This document shows positions 22,241-33,542 of a stretch of DNA of 64,000 nt, in pieces. The DNA comes from Galeruca laticollis (Eukaryota; Arthropoda; Insecta; Coleoptera; Chrysomelidae): contig OY998184.1 of NCBI GenBank assembly GCA_963921935.1, positions 30,595,567 to 30,659,566 on the forward strand, read 5' to 3'. Position 1 is the stretch's first letter, and each line of letters opens with the position of its first letter. The position numbers and the translations under genes are program-made. The notes under the pieces were generated by a model. The model had not been told where the DNA came from. It saw only the letters and a list, made by a program, of their open reading frames with translations, and did not search any database.

Positions 22241-23140
22241 TAGTGGGGGCATACTCCGCATTAAGTGATGATATTCAGTTAGCAAAAAAATGGAAATATT
22301 ATCGTGTTTTGTACTGATTTACAGCAAGTAGTTTTCAGTCCAACTTTGTAGCACTCAGCCGTTTTTTATCAAATACAGTACTCATGTTATAATCAAGCCA
22401 TTCACAATATAGGCTTTCATGTGTTTTTGGCATGAAAGCATTGCTAACAGAGGATCTGCTGAAATAGCATTATGTATACTGACATATATTACGATCAATT
22501 TCAATCATGCAACGGACAGAAAACTCATCGTATGGTCTGACAGATGTATGGGACAAAATAATAACTGGAAAGTAGTATCCCTTCACCAGTATTTTGTAAC
22601 TATAAAATACCTATTTTTCGTCTATGTAGGAAACATTTTTAACAAGCGGTCACAGTTTTTTGCCGTGTGACCACGATTTATCGAGAGGAAGCAGAAAACG
22701 GTTATGATTTATCTTCCAAAATAGTGGATAGAGATAATCGCAAATGTACGAGATTCAAAAACCTTTTCTTGTCTGCTATATGCGAAATAACGACTTCAAG
22801 AACATTTTTCAACTCGAATCTTCACTGAAAAGGGACCCATCACTCAAAATAATGGAATTCGTATGGCTCCAAATTACAAGTGACGACCCTACAACAATAC
22901 GCGCTAGACTTAATCACAATATTTTGCAACCATGGAAAAGTTTTTCTATATCAAAGAAAATGAGTGGTGCTCAAAATAGATGCCTTCTCCCAGTGACAGT
23001 GGATCTCCAAACTCTTCCAAACTTATATAACTCTGTTCTTCCGATTAAAAAAGAGAAAAAAGAAAATTTGTTAGATATGTGCAAATTCATTCCATTGGAG
23101 TGTAGAGAATTTTATTATAATTTTCCAAGTGAAATGTAAT
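22241..23140 (+). pseudogene. Transposase-like pseudogene (FDLQQ / WHE / SDxCxGQN family, resembling DUF7869)
   Basis: Plus-strand frames carry a pattern I know from repetitive, uncharacterised insect and cnidarian proteins: a DLQQV stretch with VFYQ (about 22320-22370), CFWHESIANRGSAEIALCIL (22419-22480), IVWSDRCMGQNN (about 22530-22555), then PCDHDF, and a C-terminal region at 22744-23139 with W and P/K-rich ends (SVLPIKKEKKENLLDMCKFI). The acidic residues in SDRCMGQN suggest a nuclease-like DDE fold. At least two frameshifts and stops lie between the blocks. The DUF7869 name is from memory; the biochemical activity is unknown. Confidence 0.5.
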
Positions 23141-23710
23141 GGTTTCTTGATGTTAACAAAGCAAATATATTGATGCATGGATTTTATTTTGATATCAGTG
23201 AAAATATATAACCCCCCTCTAAATATCAATACTTAGAAGAAAGGTGGCTCCATTTTGTTTCTGTTTCTTTTCTGTGCGATCCTAAAATGACTATTTTTGT
23301 TCAAATAATAATTATATATAAGTTAATGAGATTTTATGCTCATTTTAACTCTTTGTAATTTTTTGATTGATATTTAAAAAAAAATATTCCTGTAAAATTT
23401 GGGCAGGTATTCAATTATCGACAACAGAAAAAACAAATATTTTAATAAAAAGGATTTAAAAAGTAGATTCCCTAGTTCCATGAAGACATGAACAGGTCTG
23501 AAACCAAAAATATAAACGCAGTACATTAAGTTAACTAAAAAAATATTTTTGTTTAATAGTCCTCATATCATCATAATAATATTTTTACTTTTATGAGTTG
23601 AGAAAATATGTATGATTTATGTTCTCGACAAGTGAACCCATCAAAACCAGGTTTTTCAATTTTCCAATGTCTACTTAATTGTCTGCTCGATTTGTATTCC
23701 CTCATTACAT

Positions 23711-26113
23711 TTAACCCATCAAGGACTGGTGTTGCCACACGGCAACAGAAATTAACAGTTTTCTGTTGCTTAAAATTCATCAGATTTTTCATTTAAAACA
23801 TAGATGGCGGTATACACGGCAATAGTTTGTTGCAGTGTCAGTTGACAGAACCGTGTGTAGTGTTTGCCTGTTCACTCCAGTGATATAAAAACACGATTTT
23901 GTTAGGGAATATCAAGAAGACTTCTCAAAAATGGATATCAAGTTTACGTAAGTATAAATAAAAATTAATTGTTACAGCTTTCGAAAATAAATTCGTTACA
24001 ACAGCTTTGGGAATATATTATCAACGTAGAGGCGGCAGAATAACGGGAGTTTGCAAAAACCTTTGAGATCGTGAAGCTTTGGAACTCGATGTTGCCATGT
24101 GGCAACACGAGTCCTTTCTGTGGACTACCTTTTTTCATTTTGCTTTTTTTTTCTAGCGGTGGGCTGACTTTCGAAGAAGCTCTTCAGATTGCGTATAATG
24201 ATGATTTAGATGTCGACCAAATTTATATTGAGCCTCCGAATGAGGGTGCGATGACAGATGAGGATTCCGGTGAGGAAGATGAAGGCGGACTCGTTGATAA
24301 TTTATCTCGGAATCAATTGAATGCTCCAGCTCAACTTGTTTTACATGGTGAAGATGATGCATTAGTTGAACCAGATACGGAACATGTAGAAAAAGTTACT
24401 TATGAGGACATTGAATGGATCAAAGGCGATCTGGTAGAAAGTTCAGAAAATTATTTTCGTTCGGATTATGAAAGTTTTAAAACTTTAACCCCAACAGAAA
24501 TGTTCGAGTTATTCATAGACCTAGACGTACTTTCTTCACTGGTAGAAGAATCAAACAAGTACGCACAATTTAAAATCTTGCCATGTCCTCAAATTACTTT
24601 GAATGAAATGAAATGTTTTATTGCTATTCTGATTTTATCGGGATATTATCAATTACCTGGAAAAAAACATTACTGGAGTACTGATGCAGATCTTGGTAAC
24701 CAACTAGTGAAGGATTCAATGAGGAGAGACCGATTTTTAACAATTTGGCGGTATTTACACTGCGCAGATAATAATGCACTAGATCCAAATGACAAATTCT
24801 ATAAACTGCGACCTCTAAGTGATCTACTACGGCAAAAATTTCTGAATTATTTTGTTCCAGAAGAAGATTTGAATTACGATGAGTGTATGGTCAAATACTT
24901 TGGAAAGCACTCATGCAAGCAATTCATCCGAGGCAAACCAATCAGATTTGGATACAAGATATGGTCGCTGAACAACAAATACGGATATCTTGTGAATTTT
25001 TCCTTCTATCAAGGCAAAGATAGGCGCGTGAACACAGAATACCAAACTGTGTTTGGAAAATCTACTGCTCCATTGCTGATGCTTTTGGATGAGTTGCCAG
25101 AAGAAAAGAAAAAACATCGATACAACCTATTCATAGACAATTTATTTACAAGCTTTCACCTTCTTAGTCATCTGAAATCAAGAGGTTTCTCATCCACAGG
25201 AACCATTCGCGATAACCGAATCCCTAAAAATTGCCCGTTACTATCCAAAAAGGATATGAGTAAGAAACAACGTGGTGACTTCGATTCTTGTTTGGATAGA
25301 ACCAACGGAATTTTACTAACGCGTTGGACTGACAATAATGTAGTTTCAGCAGCTTTGACCAAATATGGGGTAGCCCCACTTGCTAGTGTCCAACGATATT
25401 CAGCGAAGGTGAAAAAAATTGTTCAAGTAAAAAGACCGAACTTGATTTCCAAATATAATGCATCTATGGGTGGCACGGATCTGATGGATGAAAATATTGC
25501 ACGCTATAGGATTAGTCTACGTGGAAAAAAATGGTGGTGGTGTCTTTTCACATGGCTACTTGATGCCGCAATTCAAAATGCCTGGGTCCTGTACAAACAG
25601 TCTGGCAACAAAATAACTCAACTAGACTTTCGTCGAGAAATTGTCAAAACGTACCTCAACAAGTACAAGAATCCACCGAAAGGAAAAGGTAGACCATCTG
25701 CTAGTAAATCGAGCAGATCTTTCAGCCGTGTTGGCGATGATGTGCGATATGATAATATAGGGCACCTCTTCACGTCAGTAGAAAAAAAAAATAAGATGCA
25801 ATGGCGACAATTGCAAATCTATTATGCGCACAAAATGCATCAAATGTAATGTAGGAGTTTGTTTGTCGTGCAATGTTGAATACCATACACGAATGTAGTT
25901 TTTTTTTTCAATCAATAAAATTTTTTTTTCAATGAAACATGGGCAGTGTAAGTTACTCGCGTTGCCATATGGCAACACTAATTTTTGAAGAAAGTAAGAA
26001 AAATCTCACTATATTTCTTTAAGCAAATCTATTTGTTTTGTTCTGAAAATACAGTTTGAAAATATACTATTGCAAAATTCTAAACTTAATTAAATCCGTC
26101 CTTGATGGGTTAA
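23711..26113 (+). mobile_element. piggyBac-type DNA transposon, nearly complete
   Basis: Bounded by TTAA at 23711-23714 and 26110-26113, the piggyBac target. Directly inside are inverted ends CCCATCAAGGAC (left) and GTCCTTGATGGG (right), 12 bp identical. A 16-bp palindrome GTTGCC-N4-GGCAAC recurs near the left end (23731), within the transposase intron (24091) and near the right end (25961). It probably serves as a subterminal binding site. The body is 2,395 bp and holds one transposase gene in plus orientation, with an AATAAA signal at about 25914. Confidence 0.93.
23931..25898 (+). CDS. piggyBac transposase, split by a short intron; C-terminal zinc domain frameshifted
   Basis: The long open frame begins with ATG at 24071, but its first 28 codons look like intron. 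A better model has ATG at 23931, a 17-nt exon to 23947, a GTAAGT donor at 23948, an acceptor TTTTTTTTCTAG ending at 24156, and in-frame joining to GGLTFEEAL. An acidic N-terminus follows, then the DDE_Tnp_1_7 core with its three aspartates in YDECMVKYFG (about 24876), LFIDNLFTS (about 25135) and MGGTDLMDE (about 25480). The open frame ends at 25849 without the Cys-rich domain. That domain (RTKCIKCNVGVCLSC) is present in the next frame up to TAG at 25896-25898. A one-base slip in the A-run near 25782-25791 explains this. Otherwise intact. Confidence 0.88.
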
Positions 26114-28648
26114 TCCTCTATCTTGTAGTGCTGAAATTACCTCTACAATAATTAATTTCAAATCTTCAGTTTCAACCTGATCCTTAGTAATATATTTACA
26201 CCACTGTGAATTCTATCTTGTGATGACATTTCAAAGATTAACTTTCTTTTATTTACTTTATTAGAACTAAATCCTAACAAATAACTATCGTACTCACCCT
26301 TGTACCTTGTAACACCATATTTCTCGCATCTGTTATTTTGACACTGTCACTTTGAATTTGATAAACATAAGTCAGTTTCACACCAACCAATGTAAGATTG
26401 ATTTTGTATTAACATCATTTTTAATGACTTAAAAGTTAATATACTAGCATATTTTATAATATTTTCGACATTAAAGGCGATATGTTAAAATGTGTTGTAA
26501 TTTAATATATTTTGAAATATTTTATTCTATTTTGTTCATGTGAAACAGTCTTGTAGTTCGCGATTGCAGAGACACCATGAGCTGGTCAGGTGCGCAGAAA
26601 CGTTGTGCCACATACCGTCTATACATCAAACCGTCTCTCATTTGATTTCTCTATGGCTAGCGACCCTCAAGTTCTAGCTCACTGCCACGAACTAATACGA
26701 GCCATAACCAAGTCATCGTCCATAAATTCCAATTGGAATTTATGGACGATGACCAAGTCATCTTCTGTTCTGTAGATACTAGAAATAAGAAAGCATAAAT
26801 ATTGTACCAACCTTGGCCCACAAGATAAGCATTCATCTTTTTTAATGACAAGCCGAAGGGTATGGTGTGTATCGACCACGAAAGCCGAACAACTCTAGTT
26901 ATAGAACTAGAAATTTCTATAAATAAATAATAATATTATATTACTGTAAATAAGATAAGAAATGCAGAGTTAGCTTTGTTTTAGTATATATCCATTTTCA
27001 TTATTATTCAAGTTGTTGTTTGATTTAAGTCGTTATAGTTAGTTAGTTGGTAAAAGTGGTTGTTTAATAATTAGTCGGTTCATTAGCAAGTAATATAATT
27101 TTAATTATATTGTGAAAATAAAGTTTTTAAAAATAGTTTTTCGGTGTTAAAAATATATAATTCTCTTAGATTTTCTAGGGAACTGTGAATCAATATTCGT
27201 CGCAGCATGTGTGAGGAAAATAGTACTTATTCATGTTAACAGAATTTTTTTTCATTCAAATGTTGCTTATTGTTGCATATATCCATAAGTGGAAATCAAT
27301 GTTTATTAATTACTTACTCGTGAAAGGATTTCAAAGTTCTGATATGCTCTAAAATAACAACTGAAGTGGGTATTGGGAATCTTTGGAACCTGAAAATGAC
27401 TGTTCTCAATTATATTACAATAAAATTGAAGGGAAACATACTTCTAGGGAAAGTAGAGATGGTTTACCAAAAGGAAACCGAAAACATTCATGTCTCTGAA
27501 ACAAAGCAATGGTATTGTCTGATACTCTATATTGAGAAAGAGAAGAGATAAGGGATAAATCATTTTCATATTTTATTCTTGGAATTGGGAGTTCAGAGCA
27601 TGAAAAACGTGGATACTTGAGCTAATAGACCCTATCATAAAATTTAAACGAAGTCTAGTTAGCTATGGAGAACATTTCCCATAAATAATGACTAAATGCA
27701 AGTATTTCTAACACGTACGAAATAATTAATACCGGCATATTTTTTATGCAAGATGCAACTTTTAATTAATTCTTTTTCATTCAAAAACTTCCAGCACTTC
27801 CGAGATCTCGAAGAATATTATTTCTGGAAAACGGTATAATTCACGAAGAGTTATATACTTTTATTGCAAAAAATATTTACCTGTCTGAAGGCATTAACTC
27901 TAGTAGTTGCAAATTAGTTGTTTGTTCGTTTTAAAAATTCAAAAAGTGTACTAACAAGTTTTGTCCACAAAAAACAACGATCGTAAAAACAAGATACAAG
28001 ACTGATTAAAAATGCAAATGAATTTACGTTTGGCTCTGTCTTGTACGAGTAATATATCTCGTCCGCCTGGAATGACTTTTTAATTAAATCTACAATGTCA
28101 GATTTCTATCAACAATATTCGTTATATTTTGAGATTTTAAGATGTTTGAAATTTGATATTATTGAATCCTGATTAAAATTGGAAATTATGAATCTAATTC
28201 TATTATTTTCTCGATGCGAGGAAATTCGTTTCAATAAAATTTAGCGAAGTAATTATTGTGTCGAAAATAGAAATTCCGAATCGTGACACTGAAGTATTGT
28301 TTCAAAAAATTTGATGCGCTATGTGGAAATGGAAAAACATCTCTGAAGCATGCTGGTTATCTAGTGTAACCACACACAAATTATTAATTTTAACTCATCT
28401 GGCATGACGGTTCTTACTGAATGCCATGTTTAAATAGATATCCGAAGCGGTCTCTAGCCACTTCTAATGAAACTTTCTAATGATTAGTCGTAGTTTCATA
28501 TATGCAATATTTCTTTCCAACCGTCTCACTTATGCATTTGCGCTTTGACGTACAATTTTACGATCGTAAATTTTTGTGACAGAAGCTTGAAAATCGGGAT
28601 ATGGTTATCGCAGTATCAGAACAAAATGTATCATTGATTGCTCCAATA
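26114..28648. other. AT-rich DNA without recognised genes
   Basis: About 2.5 kb. The only notable structure is the perfect palindrome at 26712-26753. Short open frames around 26590-26880 are created by that palindrome and show no domain. Confidence 0.5.
26712..26753. repeat. Perfect 42-bp palindrome
   Basis: The half site GTCATCGTCCATAAATTCCA plus one A is followed directly by its exact reverse complement, with no loop. ACCAAGTCATC occurs on both sides as a direct repeat (from 26708 and 26752). Confidence 0.95.
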
Positions 28649-30620
28649 CAAGGGCGTAGCCAGGATTTATAACAAGGGGGGCAAACCATGGTCCATGGTC
28701 GTCCAGAATGTAAAATTTGAGGATGAAAATAAAAGGCAAATGAAAACAAAACTTTGAGATTTTAATTATACTTAAATTAAACTGATAACATTTTTCTTGG
28801 GTTTAAACTAAATTTATCCAAAACTTTCTTCACTACGCAGTCCTGATTTTCCTTCAACAATTTTCGATGCATACTCATCAAACATAACCCAGTGAGTCTG
28901 TCATCACACATTGTACTCCTGAGACAGGTTTTTACTCTTCGTGAGGTACTGAACGATCTTTCCACGGTAGCAGTAGGGGATGGGAAAGCACTTAATATTA
29001 GCAGTGCGTGCATTGTTGCAGGTAAAAAAACATCAGCTTCCTCCAAAAGTGCAGCCTCTTCAATGTCCTTTAATTTGTCTTCTGCTAAATTCTTTTTCTT
29101 CCACATATTATACCACAAATCTAATTGTGCAGAGACATCACCCAACTTATTAAATTCCATGAAAGATTCTGCATTATTTTTGAAATCTTTTGAAGCCATT
29201 TGAGCATGCTTGAAGGATAAAGATAAGTTAAAGCAAAAGCAGGTAAATTTTCGTTGGAGAATCTAGCATCCAAAGACGAAGTTAAAGAATCATGATAGGG
29301 GATGATTATTGACCGCTCCCAGTATTTAAATGTAGACTCAGATGGTGGATTACTTACGTGAACTTGCTTTTAAGTGACTCGTGGTACTGACAACTCAATC
29401 CCTACTTTCTCTGCGATATCAAGTGATTTTTTAAATAAATCATAAGAAACATTTCCGACATCTTGTCGATCTTCTTTGATTACATCTAGAATAACAGTAA
29501 TATGTTTGTTCACCATACCCAAATCCATACTTTTACCTTGTAAAACGTTTACAACGGGTTCCAAAATTGCGGGGTATCTTGCAATTATGTTTAAGCCTAA
29601 GTTGAATATTAGTTTAGCAAGTCCACAGTGCAATTGGTAGGCAGTATTTCTTGTTGCATAGTTTCCTTCGACAGATAGATGTTTTAGTGCTTTAACAATG
29701 TCAGTGAACCTTTCTGAAAGTTGTTTATGCTCTTATATGTTTCCGACCATCTGGTCTCACAGAGCCTTAAAAGATTTGGAACCGATTTCCTACGGGCTGG
29801 CGATTCACGAAGGAACGGTATTGTGTCTTTAACTGTTGAAATTGTGTTTCTTATTCCTGGTAGCTTGCTAGTATCATTGACCACAAGATTGAGTCTGTTT
29901 CTGGAGCAATGGAAAAATGAATATTTAGCGTATTTTTTTTAAGAATGGCCTGTACATCACCTTCTTTGCCGGCCATCGTGGAACACCCGTCAAATCCGAA
30001 TCTCACACAATTATCGGCGGAAAAATTATTATCCTCTAAAAAACTTTGAATTGCACTAGCGATTGTAGAATCATCTTGACATTTCAACTCAATGTAGCCT
30101 ACAAATTCCTCCCTGATTATTTTTTGGCTTTCATCATATAACGTTGATCCAATAGAAAGCTGCTATTTTCCAGCAATATCTGCTGTTTTATCAGCCAATT
30201 CAGCATAAACTTTCGCCCGTTTACAGTTATTTATTCTTTGATAACTTCACCGCATAACTGTATGATCTCATTTTGAATTGTTGGTGAGGTATAGACTGCG
30301 TTTTTTTGACATTTATCCAAGTGGCTCTTTAGCTTCTGATCACCAGAGTCAATCCTTAAATAACAAAGGTCAAAGAAAACTCTTCCATTCCCTTCTTTTT
30401 CTCTAAGCGGCATATCATGAATTCTACAAAATATTCTGCATGAAAAAATTGCTGACAATATTTGTTTATTTTCTTCAATCGTCTTATGGTTAGTATTCGC
30501 GGCTAGTAGTGGAGTCGTTTCTCAAAAATGGGTATAAGGAATATGTTGGTCAATTTGTAGTACTAAATTTATTAATTTCGATGGAGCTACTTCGAGACAA
30601 TATATATACTTTCTGCGTCA
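28649..30620 (-). pseudogene. hAT-type transposase relic (ZMYM1-like, DUF4371 and hAT dimerisation domains)
   Basis: Minus strand. From about 30600: a segment APSKLINLVL, then DUF4371 at 30231-30458 (MPLREKEGNG, IDSGDQKLKSHL, NEIIQLCGE), a catalytic-core piece with RFGFDGCSTMAGK (29851-30087), FLRESPARRKSVPNL and CETRW (29684-29884), a helical region (29370-29633) and the C-terminal hAT dimerisation domain at 28777-29199 (LILSAFPSPTATVERSFS). At least five breaks. CAAGGGCGTAGCCAGG at 28649 resembles the usual hAT end CAGGGGCGTAGCCAG and should be the 3' terminus. I found no matching 5' end or N-terminal zinc finger, so the left part of the element is lost. Confidence 0.85.
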
Positions 30621-30927
30621 GTCACAGATTCGTTAAGTATTTTCAATACGAATGAGCTATTCGGTTTGAACAGATCAGTCAATTCTGAAAGTTCCCCATA
30701 AGAAAATCATCGTTTTTCCACAGCTCAGAGTAACTGAATTTATAAATCACAATGTTCCATAGATCCTCTGTACATCTTATTGCTGTTATTTTCAACATAC
30801 GAATATAGATTCAGTATTCTTTTGTGAAGAATACATATTTCCAATTCTCAACCGTTCTCTCTGTTTTCCTTAAAGATATTAACTGAATATAGGTTGGTGT
30901 CAAATCACTTGTTCACAACCTTTGTTG
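30621..30927. other. Short spacer between hAT relic and LTR element
   Basis: About 300 bp with nothing recognisable. Confidence 0.5.
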
Positions 30928-30931
30928 AGTA

Positions 30932-31390
30932 TGTAGTGATCCCTTGAAAAGACATTAAAGACAAAAGGACACTAACTTAGAAATAGTATTTAAATTCAGG
31001 TTAATAGTAATTATAGTATTTAGGGAGCATCGGCCGGCCATAGTCAATGTCATTTATCAAGGAAAGATTGTTTTTGTTATTCTATAAACAGACATGTATA
31101 GTTTACAGACGGAGGTCGGATATGTAGAAAAACACAACTATGTTTCCTATATAATGCGTGTGAACGAACCAGGATGATATGATTGTTATTTATACTTTGA
31201 ATAAGTCGTTTTGATATTTATAATCGTGTATTTTTGAAATGTATTAGACTTGAACCCAGTGATTCTATAAATGTGTTATTGTTTATTCTGTTCCCGAACA
31301 CAGGTTGCTAGGTAAGTGGTTTCCTCCATAATAATATGCCTTTATGGTAAACGTCGAGTTACGAGGGACCCTTACTAAGGAACCACTACA
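30932..31390 (+). repeat. Gypsy element 5' LTR
   Basis: 459 bp from TGTAGTGATCCC to ACCACTACA, preceded by AGTA. Confidence 0.93.
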
Positions 31391-31403
31391 TGGCGATCCT
31401 GCG
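31391..31403 (+). promoter_or_regulatory. Primer-binding site (tRNA not identified), duplicated downstream
   Basis: TGGCGATCCTGCG begins exactly at the end of the 5' LTR, where a tRNA 3' end would pair. The last eight LTR bases and this site occur again at 31440-31460, 57 bp downstream. Confidence 0.7.
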
Positions 31404-31747
31404 GAACTAATAGTAAAATTAATGGTAAAATATACATCGCCACTACATGGCGATCCTGCGAAGTGAATGGTAATATAGTAATGGATAAATTGATAGTGAA
31501 ATGTATATTAATGGTAAATGGTAATAGTAAAATAGTAATCCTCCAGAACAAATGGTTATGGTAAATTATCCTGTAAGTAAATGATAAGTTATGGTACAAT
31601 TGATGTTATGAGGATAGAACAATATGGTTTTCTACTTAAATTTGGGACCTTGGAGAAAAGAAAAAATGGGAGGTTCATCAACCAAAAGAAACAGGAATTG
31701 TCAATAACACTTTCATGGTACAGCAAGATAATGTTGCGATGCACATC

Positions 31748-31888
31748 ATGGTATTATTATACATTATAACAATAGCTTTTATCTGCAAATTCGTTTGGTC
31801 AGTATGGAAAACACACCGAAGAGCGTTGAAAAGAGATATCAACAGAAGCAATGCAATAAAGCAGGCAACAGGAACTCTCACCGTATAA
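31748..31888 (+). CDS. Small leader ORF with a predicted membrane segment
   Basis: 46 codons from ATG at 31748 to TAA, lying in the leader before gag. Residues 2-17 are strongly hydrophobic (VLLYIITIAFICKFVW) and are followed by a basic tail (KTHRRALKRD), so it would be a single-pass membrane peptide. A GTAAGT splice-donor-like site follows at about 31892. It could be a remnant of an envelope tail, a real small ORF, or chance. Confidence 0.3.
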   Translation: MVLLYIITIAFICKFVWSVWKTHRRALKRDINRSNAIKQATGTLTV

Positions 31889-31940
31889 GTAATTTGTAAG
31901 TACACATGCATTCTATTCTTATGAACAAAGTTTTTTTTAA

Positions 31941-33542
31941 ATGTCAATAACGTGGGAAGGTTTTGAGAATAAATTACGATTGATTGTAGAAGAAGTTAAT
32001 AAACAGGGAAAAAGGGTTTTGAAGAAGGAAACTCCTAAAAATCCTGATATACATATAGAAGTAATTAGTAGCATAGTAGGTCTTTACAATAATTTTACTG
32101 GGTTAATAGTCAAAAATTGGAAAAATTTAAGTTCAATACAACAGGAGAATTGTAAAAATTATTCAAGTGAAATTAGGGATAAAGCTGAAAGGGTATTTCA
32201 AGCGTTAAATTGTATTATAGTCATACCTACCTCTATATTTGAGGAAATTAATACGGTTGTATTACAAGCAATAAGCAAACAGTTAAAAATGGTGACAAGT
32301 ATGAACGATTTTTTTAATTTTGCGAGTAAAGTTTTACCGAATGAGTTTAACGGCGAAGCAAGTAAATTACAGTCATTCTTAGACTCATTGGATTTACTAC
32401 AGACAAACACGAATGGTAATGAGGAAAATGCTATCCTATTGATAAAAAAGAGATTAACAGGAAAAGCTAGAAGTTTAATCACAACGGAAAACTCCATTGC
32501 AGACATCAAAGATAAACTTAAAGCAGGGATAAGAGGAGACAATCCAAACCTTCTCCTAGCGAAACTTGGTAAAATAAGACAGAACGGGAAGGATGTGACA
32601 CAGTATGCAACAGAAATAGAGAAACTGACGGAAAGATTACAGGCAGCATACATATTGGAAGGGATGCCTGAACGGCTAGCTGAGAAATATACGGAAGAAG
32701 CAACGATTAAGGCAGTAACTATGAATGCCGCAACGGATGCAAGCAAAACGATAATTGCAGCGGGAAGTTCTGAAACAACACAAGAGGTATTATCAAAATT
32801 GGTTTCAGTAGAAGGTATAGTAGGACAACCACACGTCTTAAATATGAAAGATAACAGGAATTTCTTCAGGAAATCAAACTTTGACTTTAGGAATAACCAT
32901 CGGAGAGGAATCAACAGAGGATGTTATAATGGTAATTATTCAAGAGGAACATTTAGACAGTATAATCAAGGAAACAACTACGGCAGATACGAAAATTTTA
33001 ATAGATATAGGAAATACAATAATAATGGAAATTACAATAATCCAGTCGACAATAACGTGAGAATATGCAAGATAGAAGAGAAAATTGAAGAAATGAGCAG
33101 ACAAATAGCACAATTGAAGAAGGAAAACTACGATTTAAGGATGGAAAATAAGGAACTAAAAGAAAAAACAGAATTTTTGCAAGGAAACATGACAGATAAT
33201 CAGAAAAATTTTAGGGAGAAGAATTTAATAATACATGGTATAGAAGAAGAAAACGAAGAAGATGAGGAACAACTAGAAAACAAATTAGAAGATGTAGTGA
33301 ACAAGGTTAATAACACAATAGATGTTAAAACAGATATTTTGAAATGTAAAAGATTAGGAAACAAAACCAGTAACAAAAATAGACCAGTATCAATAATGAT
33401 GAAAGATGTGAATAAGAAAGTTGAGACTTTGAACGGAACGAATAAACTAAAAGGAACAAAGATATACATTGATGAAGATTACTCAAAAGATATATTGCAA
33501 CAGAGAAAACAACTAATAAGATACATGAAGCAGGCGAGATAA
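31941..33542 (+). CDS. Chimeric Gag: gypsy gag fused in frame to a LINE ORF1-like coiled-coil/RRM module
   Basis: 533 codons, open throughout. Residues 1 to about 370 resemble Gag of the 17.6/gypsy group: FNGEASKLQSFLDSLD, KKRLTGKARSLI and a basic Arg/Asn/Gly-rich tail without a CCHC knuckle. From about residue 375 the protein changes character: a heptad-rich helix (IEEKIEEMSRQIAQLKKE) leads to FREKNLIIHGIEEENEEDEE, ILKCKRLG, RPVSIMMKD and LKGTKIYIDEDYSKDIL. This is the coiled coil plus RRM-like pattern of LINE ORF1 or leader proteins. After TAA at 33540 the LINE-like reading (YSLK, LEERKNQF) continues to about 33620. The junction is near 33058. Gag would form particles; the added part suggests nucleic-acid binding. 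Confidence 0.82.
   Translation: MSITWEGFENKLRLIVEEVNKQGKRVLKKETPKNPDIHIEVISSIVGLYNNFTGLIVKNWKNLSSIQQENCKNYSSEIRDKAERVFQALNCIIVIPTSIFEEINTVVLQAISKQLKMVTSMNDFFNFASKVLPNEFNGEASKLQSFLDSLDLLQTNTNGNEENAILLIKKRLTGKARSLITTENSIADIKDKLKAGIRGDNPNLLLAKLGKIRQNGKDVTQYATEIEKLTERLQAAYILEGMPERLAEKYTEEATIKAVTMNAATDASKTIIAAGSSETTQEVLSKLVSVEGIVGQPHVLNMKDNRNFFRKSNFDFRNNHRRGINRGCYNGNYSRGTFRQYNQGNNYGRYENFNRYRKYNNNGNYNNPVDNNVRICKIEEKIEEMSRQIAQLKKENYDLRMENKELKEKTEFLQGNMTDNQKNFREKNLIIHGIEEENEEDEEQLENKLEDVVNKVNNTIDVKTDILKCKRLGNKTSNKNRPVSIMMKDVNKKVETLNGTNKLKGTKIYIDEDYSKDILQQRKQLIRYMKQAR

Noticed and set aside
26590..26880. Short overlapping frames with a repeated SINSNWNLW peptide
   Set aside because: Produced on both strands by the perfect palindrome, not by coding sequence.
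32198..32914. 238-codon minus-strand frame
   Set aside because: Shadow of the gypsy gag frame on the other strand.
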